This document shows, one piece after another, positions 1 to 6,475 of a stretch of DNA of 12,969 nucleotides. Origin of the DNA: Methylorubrum extorquens. Lineage in GTDB: Bacteria > Pseudomonadota > Alphaproteobacteria > Rhizobiales > Beijerinckiaceae. Each line of letters begins with the position of its first letter. Position 1 is the stretch's first letter. The notes under the pieces are model-generated. The model was not told where the DNA came from. It was given only the letters and a program-made list of their open reading frames with translations, and did no database searches. The stretch lies in NCBI GenBank assembly GCA_019695455.1, contig JAEUAC010000141.1:1-12969 (forward strand), in the 5' to 3' direction. A program made the position numbers and the translations under genes.

Positions 1-1414
1 CGGACGGCGACGCGCGGCCGAGCACGCCGCCCTTCCAGACGGCGAGCGACACGATGATGCCGTAGGCCAGCATGCCGAGCCCGATCGCGGCCGAGAAGCC
101 GCGGAACGATCCCGTCGCCGCCAGCACGGCCCAGCCGCCGCCGAGCGCGACGGCCATGCGGACGAACCCCGCGAAGAGCGGCCACCAGAGCCGCCCCGCC
201 CCCTGGCAGGCGAAGTAGAGCGCGAGGCCGAGGCCGAAGAAGCCGTAGAACGGCCCGGCCGTGCGCAGGTAGTCCGATCCCGCCGCGATCACGGCCGGGT
301 CGCTGTCGAAGAGCCGCATCCAGGCCTCCGGGAACAGCGCGGCGAGCAGCCCGATCGTGCCCGTGAGCACGAAGGCGAGGCCACCGCCCCAGGCCGCGCT
401 CGCGAGCGCGCGGTCCACCCGGCCCGCCCCCGCGCTCGTCCCGATCATGGCGACGAGCGGCGAGCCGATGCCGAAGACGAGCGGCACGAGCAGGTATTCG
501 AGCCGCGCGCCGGTGCCGTAGCCGGCGACGGCCGCCGTGCCGCCGTAGATGCCGGCGAGCGCCGTCGCGCAGCCGATGACGACGTTCGTCTGCACCGACG
601 AGATGGCCGAGAAGGCGCCGACCCGCAGGATCTCGCGCGACATCGGCCAGGAGGGCCGGATCGCCCGCATCCGCACCGTGCCGTGCCGCAGGCAGTAGAC
701 GGCCAGGACGGCCGTGCCACCGACGTAGAAGACGAGCAGCGCGATCCCGCCGCCCGCGATACCGAGGCCGGGGATCGGCCCGTAGCCGAAGATGAGCAGC
801 GGCGAGAGCGGCAGGAGCAGGACGACGCCGCCGCAGATGACGAGCGCCGGGACCAGCATGTTGCCCGTGCCGCGGATCGAGCTCGCGAGCGCGTTCATGA
901 GCCAGAGGAAGACGGCGCCCGCGAAGACGACGTCCGAATAGGCGAGCGCCGCCTCGAGCGCGCCGCCCCGCCCGCCGAGCGCCGCGTAGAGCGGCCGCCC
1001 GAAGAGGAGCACGCCGGCCGTGAAGAGAAGGCCGAGCGCGCCGTTGATGACGAGCGCGTTGACGAGGACGGCCTCCGCGCCGGCCCGGTCGCCCCGGCCG
1101 AGGAATCGCGCGGTCGCCGACATGATGCCGCCGCCGACGGAGCCGGCCGAGAGCATCTGCATCAGCATGAGGCCCGGGAAGACCAGCGCCATGCCGGCGA
1201 GCGCGTCCGTGCCGAGCCGGCCGACGAACCAGGTCTCGATCAGGCCCGCGGCCGTGTGCGCCAGCATGACCAGCACGTTCGGCCAGGCGAGCCGCAGGAT
1301 GGTCGGGCCGATCGGCGCCTCGAGCAGCATGCGCGTGCGGGCATCGACGCCCGGGACGGGGGCGACGCCCGGGACGGCGCCCGGGGCGGCGCCCGGGACG
1401 GGAGCGGCGTTCAT
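1..1414 (-). CDS. MATE family efflux transporter (3' end outside the window)
   Basis: Inner-membrane multidrug and toxin extrusion transporter; the family exports cationic or hydrophobic compounds by Na+ or H+ antiport. My translation from the ATG at 1412-1414 stays open for 471 codons to the window edge. MATE proteins are usually about 450-500 residues, so only the extreme C-terminus is missing. The first helix region (IGPTILRLAWPNVLVML), followed by ETWFVGRLG and a Gly/Ser-rich GSVGGGIMSATARFLGRG segment, is typical of MATE proteins. Many hydrophobic helices follow, including the related second half (VGAFSAISSVQTNVVIG). The start overlaps the stop of the upstream thioesterase as ATGA (1411-1414), which implies translational coupling. 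The first ~20 residues are an unusual Ala/Pro/Gly/Val repeat encoded by GCCCGGGACGG-like units. The superfamily is well supported; the substrate is unknown. Confidence 0.93.
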   Translation of the reverse strand, partial: MNAAPVPGAAPGAVPGVAPVPGVDARTRMLLEAPIGPTILRLAWPNVLVMLAHTAAGLIETWFVGRLGTDALAGMALVFPGLMLMQMLSAGSVGGGIMSATARFLGRGDRAGAEAVLVNALVINGALGLLFTAGVLLFGRPLYAALGGRGGALEAALAYSDVVFAGAVFLWLMNALASSIRGTGNMLVPALVICGGVVLLLPLSPLLIFGYGPIPGLGIAGGGIALLVFYVGGTAVLAVYCLRHGTVRMRAIRPSWPMSREILRVGAFSAISSVQTNVVIGCATALAGIYGGTAAVAGYGTGARLEYLLVPLVFGIGSPLVAMIGTSAGAGRVDRALASAAWGGGLAFVLTGTIGLLAALFPEAWMRLFDSDPAVIAAGSDYLRTAGPFYGFFGLGLALYFACQGAGRLWWPLFAGFVRMAVALGGGWAVLAATGSFRGFSAAIGLGMLAYGIIVSLAVWKGGVLGRASPS

Positions 1415-1932
1415 GCCGTCGTTCCCGGCAGGTCGAAGACGAGGCAGGTGGTCGAGGCCGTCGCGCAGAGCCGCCCGGCCGCGTCCACGAGCCGGGCGTC
1501 GGCCACGGCCGTGCGGCCGCCGAGATGGGCGACGCGCCCCTCCGCGACGACGCGGCCCGAGGCCTCCGTGATCGCCCGGACGTAGTTCACCTTGATCTCG
1601 AGCGTGGTGTAGCCGCGGCCCCGCGGCAGCCGGCTGTGGACGGCGCAGCCCATCACCGAATCGAGGATGGTCGCCGCGACGCCGCCGTGGACGGAGCCGA
1701 TGGGATTGTAGAGGTGCTCGCCCGCCTCGATCGCCATGGCGACCACGCCCGGCTCGACCGAGACGAGCTCGATGCCGAGCAGCGCCATGATGGGCGGCGG
1801 CGGCAGGTCGCCCGCCATCATGGCCCGCAGGTGGTCGATCCCCGCCATGGTGCGGCCCGCGGCGGCGTTCGCCTTCGGGTCTCCCCAGCGGACGATCCGC
1901 GTCCTCTCGACCTCGCCTGGATCGGCGCCCAT
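1411..1932 (-). CDS. PaaI-like hotdog-fold acyl-CoA thioesterase
   Basis: Probable cytoplasmic thioesterase hydrolysing acyl-CoA or aryl-CoA to the free acid and CoA. With the start chosen here the protein has 173 residues. The PaaI/4-hydroxybenzoyl-CoA thioesterase signature YNPIGSVHGGVAATILDS lies at 76-92, with Asn77, the HGG turn at 82-84 and Asp91 in the expected catalytic positions. A second hotdog strand region (TTLEIKVNYVRAI) follows at 109-121. I chose the ATG at 1930-1932 because GGAG sits 7 nt upstream (1940-1943). An in-frame ATG at 1968 would add 12 residues but has no Shine-Dalgarno and lies against the palindrome. The gene is first in an operon with the MATE pump (ATGA overlap) and divergent from the MarR gene. 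The acyl substrate cannot be read from the sequence. Confidence 0.9.
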   Translation of the reverse strand: MGADPGEVERTRIVRWGDPKANAAAGRTMAGIDHLRAMMAGDLPPPPIMALLGIELVSVEPGVVAMAIEAGEHLYNPIGSVHGGVAATILDSVMGCAVHSRLPRGRGYTTLEIKVNYVRAITEASGRVVAEGRVAHLGGRTAVADARLVDAAGRLCATASTTCLVFDLPGTTA

Positions 1933-1976
1933 GATGCAGCTCCGGCCGGCCGACGATCGGCCTTCCAATTAGGCGC

Positions 1977-1990
1977 ATATACGCGTATAT
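1977..1990. promoter_or_regulatory. Perfect 14-bp palindrome, candidate MarR operator
   Basis: ATATACGCGTATAT is a perfect inverted repeat in the gap between the divergent thioesterase and MarR genes. It is one of the few AT-rich stretches in the window. MarR dimers commonly bind palindromes of this kind that overlap the promoter of their own gene. TATATC at 1985-1990 could be a -10 element for the MarR gene, so a bound repressor would block transcription, possibly in both directions. That MarR binds here is inference. Confidence 0.6.
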
Positions 1991-2014
1991 CCGGCTCCGC
2001 AACGTCGATCGGCC

Positions 2015-2485
2015 ATGACGAACCCTTCCGCTCCCCCGGCTCGCGCCGCGCCCACGCCGGACCTCTGCAACGCGCTCGCGCTGCGGAAGGCGTCGCGTCA
2101 CCTGACCCAGTTCTACGACCGGCACCTCGCGGCGTCGGGCATCACGGTCACGCAGTTCTCGATCCTGTCGCGCCTGCGCCTGCACGGGCCGCGGACGATC
2201 AACGAGCTCGCGGCCGACCTCGCGACCGACCGCACGACGATGGGCCGGAACCTGCGCCCGCTCGAGCGCGACGGACTCGTGGCCATCCAGGCCGATGGCA
2301 AGGACGCGCGCTGCCGGGCGATCTCCATCACGCCGGCCGGGATCGAGCGCGCGCGGGCCGCGCGCGACGGCTGGAAGGCGGCCCAGGCCGAGTTCGAGGC
2401 GCGCTACGGCGTCGACCCCGCCCGGGCCCTCCGCGAGACCCTGGCCGGCCTCGTCGCGCTCGACCTCCCCAATCCGGCTCCCTGA
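2015..2485 (+). CDS. MarR family winged-helix transcriptional regulator
   Basis: DNA-binding regulator of 156 residues, the usual MarR length. Residues 17-40 form the N-terminal dimerisation helix (LCNALALRKASRHLTQFYDRHL). The winged helix-turn-helix runs from about 43 to 106: ITVTQFSILSRL, then TINELAADLATDRTTMGRNLRPLERDGL with the recognition helix near 72-84, then the wing with the conserved D-x-R (Asp97, Arg99) at GKDARCRAISIT. A C-terminal helix completes the dimer domain. Cys18 and Cys100 are the only cysteines. No good Shine-Dalgarno precedes the ATG, so the transcript may be leaderless or short-leadered. The gene is divergent from the thioesterase/MATE pair and 14 nt upstream of an MFS transporter. 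The family typically represses adjacent efflux or catabolic genes until a small phenolic or similar ligand binds; the ligand here is unknown. Confidence 0.93.
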   Translation: MTNPSAPPARAAPTPDLCNALALRKASRHLTQFYDRHLAASGITVTQFSILSRLRLHGPRTINELAADLATDRTTMGRNLRPLERDGLVAIQADGKDARCRAISITPAGIERARAARDGWKAAQAEFEARYGVDPARALRETLAGLVALDLPNPAP

Positions 2486-2499
2486 GCGAGGACACCCCC

Positions 2500-3804
2500 A
2501 TGCTGTCGACTGCCCTCGCGCCGCTCCTGATGCGGTTCAGGATCCACTACGCCTGGGTGGTCCTCGCCGTGACCTTCCTGACGATGGTCTCGACGGCCGC
2601 CGCCATGGGCAATCTCGGCGTGCTGATGCTGCCGGTGCAGCGGGAATTCGGCTGGGGTACGGGCCAGATCTCGGGCGCGCTCGCGCTGCGCCTCCTCCTC
2701 TACGGGCTGATGGCGCCCTTCGCGGCGGCCCTGATGCTGCGCTACGGCCTGCGCGCCGTGGTGGCGGCCGCGCTCGCCCTGATCGCGCTCGGCCTCGGGC
2801 TCTCCACCCTGATGACGACGCTGTGGCAGGTCTGGGCGACCTGGGGCGTGCTGGTCGGCTTCGGCACGGGGCTCACGGCCATGGTGCTCGGCGCCACGGT
2901 GGCGAACCGCTGGTTCTCTAGGAGCCGCGGGCTGATCATCGGCATCCTGACGGCCAGTTCGGCGACGGGGCAGCTCGCCTTCCTGCCGCTCGCGGCCTGG
3001 GTCGCCGAGCAGTTCGGCTGGCGGATGGCGGTCCTGCCGGTGCTGGCGGCCTGCGCGGTCGCCTGCGGCCTGATGCTGCTGCTGGTCCGCGACCGGCCCT
3101 CCGATCTCGGCCTGCCGGCCTACGGGGACGCGACCGTGACGCCCCCTCCCCCGCCGCCGACGACCAGCGCGATCCGCACGACGTTCGAGGTCCTGGCCGC
3201 CTCGTCGCGGTCGCCGACCTTCTGGATCCTGTTCGGCTCGTTCTTCGTCTGCGGGCTCTCGACCAACGGGCTCGTCCAGACCCACTTCATCCCGCTCTGC
3301 CACGATTTCGGCATGGGCAGCGTCGAGGCGGCCTCCGTCCTCGCCATGATGGGCGCCTTCGACTTCGTCGGCACCGTGCTGTCGGGCTGGCTGTCCGACC
3401 GCTACGACAACCGCAAGCTCCTCGCCTGGTACTACGGCCTGCGGGGGCTCTCGCTCCTGTTCCTGCCGATGTCGACCTTCTCGTTCTACGGCCTGACGCT
3501 GTTCGCGGTCTTCTACGGGCTCGACTGGATCGCGACCGTGCCGCCGACCGTGAAGCTCGCCGGCCAGGAATTCGGCCGCGACAAGGGGCCGGTCGTGTTC
3601 GGCTGGGTGTTCACCGGGCACCAGATCGGCGCCGCGGTCGCGGCCTTCGGGGCGGGCGCGAGCCGGGACGCGTTCGCGACCTACCTGCCGGCCTTCTATA
3701 CGGCGGGCGCGGCCTGCCTCCTCGCCGCCATGGCCGTCCTCATGATCCGCTCCTCCGGCCAGCGGACCGTCCCGCCCGCCGGCCTCCGGGCGAGGCCGGC
3801 CTGA
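2500..3804 (+). CDS. Major facilitator superfamily transporter
   Basis: Twelve-helix inner-membrane secondary transporter of 434 residues. GAGGA lies 7 nt before the ATG (2488-2492), and the gene starts 14 nt after the MarR stop, so the two are probably co-transcribed. An open frame continues upstream but it is antisense or out of frame to real genes, so this start is preferred. Hydrophobic helices run from about residue 17 (YAWVVLAVTFLTMV) to 415. The MFS cytoplasmic motif appears between helices 8 and 9 as GWLSDRYDNRK (296-306), while its counterpart between helices 2 and 3 is degenerate (LMLRYGLRAV). The loop between the two halves has six consecutive prolines (215-220). The overall look is of the monocarboxylate/oxalate-formate transporter branch, but that is only an impression. 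MarR linkage favours export, or uptake of an organic acid; the substrate is unassigned. Confidence 0.92.
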   Translation: MLSTALAPLLMRFRIHYAWVVLAVTFLTMVSTAAAMGNLGVLMLPVQREFGWGTGQISGALALRLLLYGLMAPFAAALMLRYGLRAVVAAALALIALGLGLSTLMTTLWQVWATWGVLVGFGTGLTAMVLGATVANRWFSRSRGLIIGILTASSATGQLAFLPLAAWVAEQFGWRMAVLPVLAACAVACGLMLLLVRDRPSDLGLPAYGDATVTPPPPPPTTSAIRTTFEVLAASSRSPTFWILFGSFFVCGLSTNGLVQTHFIPLCHDFGMGSVEAASVLAMMGAFDFVGTVLSGWLSDRYDNRKLLAWYYGLRGLSLLFLPMSTFSFYGLTLFAVFYGLDWIATVPPTVKLAGQEFGRDKGPVVFGWVFTGHQIGAAVAAFGAGASRDAFATYLPAFYTAGAACLLAAMAVLMIRSSGQRTVPPAGLRARPA

Positions 3805-3824
3805 GGCCGGATGGCGGAACGGCC
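3796..3824 (+). terminator. Stop-codon hairpin after the MFS gene, weak terminator candidate
   Basis: CCGGCC (3796-3801) and GGCCGG (3805-3810) form a perfect 6-bp stem whose 3-nt loop is the TGA stop codon of the MFS gene. The downstream arm can instead pair from GGCCG (3805-3809) to CGGCC (3820-3824). There is no T-tract, so intrinsic termination is uncertain. In DNA this GC-rich, short stems also arise by chance. Confidence 0.25.
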
Positions 3825-3858
3825 CTCGTCGTGCCGTCATGGCGCGGGAGGAAGACGG

Positions 3859-3875
3859 GCCCCGCGGGACGGGGC
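3859..3875 (+). promoter_or_regulatory. GC hairpin in the leader of the DUF305 gene
   Basis: GCCCCG (3859-3864) pairs with CGGGGC (3870-3875) around a 5-nt loop, ending 17 nt before the chosen DUF305 start. It could be a leader hairpin or the 3' end of the MFS transcript. No T-tract follows, so the function is unproven. Confidence 0.2.
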
Positions 3876-3892
3876 GGCACGGGAGCGGGTCG

Positions 3893-4270
3893 ATGCGCGT
3901 GACGATCGGATGGGCGGCCGCGGCGCTCGCGGCGGGAGTGTCGCTGGCGGGCGCCGGGGCGGCCGCGGCGCAATCCCATGCGGGCCACGGCGCGCGCCAC
4001 GCGCCGGCCGGGGCTGCGCCGTCCACGCGCGAGTTCGAGGCGGCGGACGCGGCCATGATGAAGGCCATGGCTATCCCCTTCACGGGAAACGCGGATGTCG
4101 ATTTCCGCCGCCACATGATCCCGCACCACGAGGGCGCCGTCGCGATGGCGCGCGTCGCGCTGCGCCACGCCTCCGATCCCGCCACGAAGGCCCTCGCCGA
4201 GGGCATCGTCCGGGACCAGGAGCGCGAGATCGCCGAGATGCGGGACTGGCTGGCCCGCCACGCGAAGTGA
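3893..4270 (+). CDS. Exported DUF305 protein (CopM-like)
   Basis: Small secreted protein of 125 residues. Residues 1-27 form a signal peptide: MR, then an Ala/Leu/Gly-rich core, with likely cleavage at AAAAQ/S. A His-rich stretch follows (SHAGHGARH, 28-36). The DUF305 helical domain spans about 46-124, with DVDFRRHMIPHHEGAVAMA (68-86) carrying His74, His78, His79 and Met75/Met85, then DQEREIAEMRDWL (108-120). Some DUF305 proteins, such as cyanobacterial CopM, bind copper in the periplasm, and the His/Met set here is compatible with metal binding; that is inference. I chose the ATG at 3893 because GGAG is 7 nt upstream (3882-3885) and the signal peptide begins at once. An in-frame ATG at 3839 has no Shine-Dalgarno and would bury the signal peptide. 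It converges on the GGT-like gene, with only 13 nt between the stops. Confidence 0.85.
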   Translation: MRVTIGWAAAALAAGVSLAGAGAAAAQSHAGHGARHAPAGAAPSTREFEAADAAMMKAMAIPFTGNADVDFRRHMIPHHEGAVAMARVALRHASDPATKALAEGIVRDQEREIAEMRDWLARHAK

Positions 4271-4283
4271 CGCCCTCCGGCGC

Positions 4284-5867
4284 CTAGGCCGCCACGGCCG
4301 CCGACCACGGCGAGGCGGCGTCGCTCGTGCCTTCGGCGCCCTCCGGCGTCACGCGGATGAGGTTCGGGCAGGCGAAGTTGATGGGCATCACGCCGTGCTC
4401 GACGACGTTGAGCGGCCCCGCCGCGCGCAGCGCGTCCAGCACCTCCGCCGGAAGCCGGACGTCCGCGTTCGTGTCGTCGGGCCCCGAGACGTCGATGCGC
4501 GGCAGGTGGGCCGCCCGGTGCAGGTCCATGTCGAAATCCAGCGTGAACGCAAGGAGTTGGTAGACGCTGGCCAGGATGCGCCGGCCGCCGGACGAGCCGC
4601 CCGCGAAGCGCGGCCAGCCGCCCGCCCGCGGCGTCACGATCACGGGACACATGTTGCAGAGCGGTCGCGCATTCGGCGCCACGGGGTTCGCGCTGTCGGG
4701 CCTGGGATCGAACCACATGATGCCGTTGTTCATGAGGATCCCGGTCTTCGGCAGCACCACGCGGCTGCCCATGGACGAGAGCAGCGTCGTCGTGACGGAG
4801 ACCAGCGTGCCCTCCCGGTCGACGACCGTCAGGTGCGTCGTGCAGGTGTCGCCCGGCTCCTCGGCCGCCTTCGCGCCCAGCCCGGAGAGCCGCGCCGCAT
4901 AGGCCTCCCGCATCACGGTCGAGAGGCGCGCGAACCAGGCCGCGCCCGGCGCGTCGTCGGCGCGATCCACGTCCGCCATGCCGTCCATCACGGCCGCGAG
5001 CGTCGGGGCCGCCGTCAGGCCGCCCGCCGTGTGCACCGTGTAGCGGCCCCGCCAGTCCAGCGTCGGCGCCTCGCGCAGGACCGCCCGACAGGCCGCCAGA
5101 TCGTCGGCCACGACCTTGCCGCCGACGGCCGCGATGTCGGCCGCGAGATCGGCCGCGATCGCGCCCTCGTAGAAGTCGCGGAACCCGGCCTCGCCCAGCC
5201 GCTCCAGCGTCTCGGCGAGGCGTCCGAGGCGCATGAAGCCCGGCGCGCCCTGGTAGGGAGGCACGGGCGGCAGCCCGCCCGGCAGGTAGACGCGGGCGCT
5301 CTCCTCGTAGAGCCGGAGGACGGAGGCCGAGGAGGCGATCTTCAGCGTCGTGAACCAGTCCGCCGCGAGGCCCCGGCGGGCGAGCGCGAGGCCCGGCGCG
5401 ACGAGGTCCCTCGCCGACAGGCCGGTCCCGAACCGCTCGGCGAGGGCGGCGTAGCCCGCGACCGCCGACGGGATGCAGAACGAGAGCGGGCCGTGCACGT
5501 TCACGTCGCCCTCGACCTCGGGCCAGGTGAACAGGTCCTTCTTCGTGCGGCCGGTGAGCGGGTAATCCGCCGGGTCCGTCCGGCGCGGCGAGACGGGACC
5601 GAAATCGACGACGGTCGCCGTCTCGGCGCCGGCCGGCAGCACGAGCGCGAAGCCGATCCCGCCGAGCCCGCTGTTCCACGGCTCGAGCGCCGCGAGAGCG
5701 AACGCGGTCGCGACCGCCGCGTCGGCGGCGTTTCCGCCCGCCGCCAGCACGGCCGCGCCCGCCTCCGCCGCCTCGCGGTTCTGCGCGACGACGATCCCGT
5801 TCGGGCCCGCCGCAATCGGCTTCTCGAGCGACCAGGTCTGGGTGCGATACGGCGCGGCAGCGGACAT
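4284..5867 (-). CDS. Gamma-glutamyltransferase-family Ntn-hydrolase, atypical substrate site
   Basis: Self-processing N-terminal-threonine hydrolase of 527 residues. The start at 5867 has GAGGA 6 nt upstream, and no signal peptide is visible, so it is probably cytoplasmic, unlike the exported E. coli enzyme. The large-subunit part contains AAGGNAADAAVATAFAL (42-58) and EPWNSGLGGIGFALV (62-76). Autocleavage should expose Thr343 in CTTHLTVVD (342-350). The oxyanion glycines are kept in SSGGRRI (425-431). Residues that hold the gamma-glutamyl group in E. coli GGT appear replaced: Arg114 by Gly90, Asn411 by Leu363, Gln430/Asp433 in the NNQMDDF loop by NNGIMWF (380-386), and Ser462-Ser463 by Cys404-Asn405. 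It is therefore probably an amidohydrolase with another substrate. HpxW, the oxamate amidohydrolase of similar size, is one known precedent. It is divergent from the cupin/CoA-transferase pair. Confidence 0.88.
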   Translation of the reverse strand: MSAAAPYRTQTWSLEKPIAAGPNGIVVAQNREAAEAGAAVLAAGGNAADAAVATAFALAALEPWNSGLGGIGFALVLPAGAETATVVDFGPVSPRRTDPADYPLTGRTKKDLFTWPEVEGDVNVHGPLSFCIPSAVAGYAALAERFGTGLSARDLVAPGLALARRGLAADWFTTLKIASSASVLRLYEESARVYLPGGLPPVPPYQGAPGFMRLGRLAETLERLGEAGFRDFYEGAIAADLAADIAAVGGKVVADDLAACRAVLREAPTLDWRGRYTVHTAGGLTAAPTLAAVMDGMADVDRADDAPGAAWFARLSTVMREAYAARLSGLGAKAAEEPGDTCTTHLTVVDREGTLVSVTTTLLSSMGSRVVLPKTGILMNNGIMWFDPRPDSANPVAPNARPLCNMCPVIVTPRAGGWPRFAGGSSGGRRILASVYQLLAFTLDFDMDLHRAAHLPRIDVSGPDDTNADVRLPAEVLDALRAAGPLNVVEHGVMPINFACPNLIRVTPEGAEGTSDAASPWSAAVAA

Positions 5868-6085
5868 GCGCGATCCTCGGGCGGTGATCGCCTGTCCTAG
5901 GATCGGGGGGCACGGCGGCGCAATCCCGGTCGGCGCGGACCCGCCAGGATCCATGTCGTATGCTTGCAAACCAACGGCGCGGTGGCTACTCCGCCTCGCA
6001 TTCGGGACGGAGCGGGCGATCCCGACGAGCGTCGCCCCGACGATGCCGGACCCGCACCCACCCCTCCGAGGAGCGCGAGAGATCC
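5868..6085. promoter_or_regulatory. Divergent promoter region between the GGT-like gene and the cupin
   Basis: This 218-nt gene-free stretch should contain the start sites of both divergent units. Its most AT-rich segment is at 5952-5977. On the + strand TTGCAA (5964-5969), a 17-nt spacer and TACTCC (5987-5992) make a poor promoter candidate for the cupin; on the - strand TTGGTT (5969-5974) is an equally weak -35 for the GGT-like gene. No clear operator palindrome or riboswitch was recognised apart from the inverted repeat near 5871-5905. Confidence 0.35.
5871..5905 (-). promoter_or_regulatory. Inverted repeat that could mask the GGT-like ribosome binding site
   Basis: CGATCCT (5871-5877) and AGGATCG (5899-5905) are perfect 7-bp complements separated by 21 nt. 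On the - strand transcript the 3' arm covers most of the GAGGA Shine-Dalgarno (5874-5878) and ends 3 nt from the ATG. A competing 8-bp palindrome, TCCTAGGA (5895-5902), shares the distal arm. The arrangement could tune translation, but the loop is long and chance is possible. Confidence 0.3.
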
Positions 6086-6475
6086 ATGGCGGCGAAGCAT
6101 TCCCGGGTCCGCTCGATCGCGGACGTCCCGGGCTACGGTCCGGCGAACCACTCGGGCACCGAGAACCATCGCCTGATCTCGGGCGAGACGGTCGGCGCCC
6201 GCGGCATCGAACTCCTGCACGGCACGATCCAGCCCGGCGACGGGGCCTCCCGGCACGCGCATCCGGGCATGGAACAGGTCTGCTACGTGCTGGAGGGCGA
6301 GGCCGACATCGAGATCGAGGGCGAGCGCGGCCGCATCGGGCCGGGCGACTGCGTGTTCTTCCCCGAGAACGCCATGCACGAGGTGACGGTGGTCGGCGAC
6401 AGGCCGCTGAAGATCCTCGTGATCTACACGCCGCCCTACGGCGAGGACCCGGCCAAGGTCCGCCGGGATGTCTGA
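6086..6475 (+). CDS. Single-domain cupin protein
   Basis: Small beta-barrel protein of 129 residues. Cupin motif 1 is clear at 51-71 as GDGASRHAHPGMEQVCYVLEG, with metal ligands His57, His59 and Glu63. Motif 2 follows as GPGDCVFFPENAMHEV (85-100), with His98 as the fourth ligand, so a bound divalent metal is expected. Members this small include isomerases, decarboxylases, lyases and pure binding proteins, so no reaction can be assigned. A GAGGAG lies at 6068-6073, rather far (12 nt) from the ATG, with a weaker GAGAG closer in. Its last 8 nt overlap the start of the CoA-transferase (ATGTCTGA, 6468-6475), which suggests coupled translation and a shared pathway. Confidence 0.9.
   Translation: MAAKHSRVRSIADVPGYGPANHSGTENHRLISGETVGARGIELLHGTIQPGDGASRHAHPGMEQVCYVLEGEADIEIEGERGRIGPGDCVFFPENAMHEVTVVGDRPLKILVIYTPPYGEDPAKVRRDV

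Noticed and set aside
683..1585. A 300-residue, highly charged open frame on the + strand
   Set aside because: It is the reverse-strand shadow of the MATE transporter and the thioesterase end; the Arg/Glu/Asp-rich content is what that produces.
1933..1968. Thioesterase start at the ATG ending at 1968
   Set aside because: It has no Shine-Dalgarno, sits 8 nt from the palindrome, and adds 12 residues that look non-native; the ATG at 1932 has GGAG at 7 nt.
2066..2068. OhrR-type peroxide-sensing cysteine in the MarR protein (Cys18)
   Set aside because: Counted from the conserved Ser-Arg of the first helix, Cys18 is two residues away from the sensing cysteine of Bacillus OhrR, and the partner tyrosine positions do not match. 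No peroxidase gene is nearby.
1525..2499. N-terminal extension of the MFS transporter by 325 residues
   Set aside because: The extension overlaps the thioesterase antisense and the MarR gene out of frame and shows no domain. The ATG at 2500 has a good Shine-Dalgarno and starts a normal-length MFS protein.
2404..5913. Very long open frames antisense to or out of frame with the called genes (also 4284-7721, 6982-9732, 8709-12953)
   Set aside because: At this GC content stops are rare in the alternative frames. The translations are Arg/Ala/Gly/Pro-rich without domains, and real, recognisable genes occupy the other strand or frame.
5868..6085. Riboswitch in the cupin leader
   Set aside because: No recognisable conserved aptamer core or terminator/antiterminator pair was found in the 218-nt gap.
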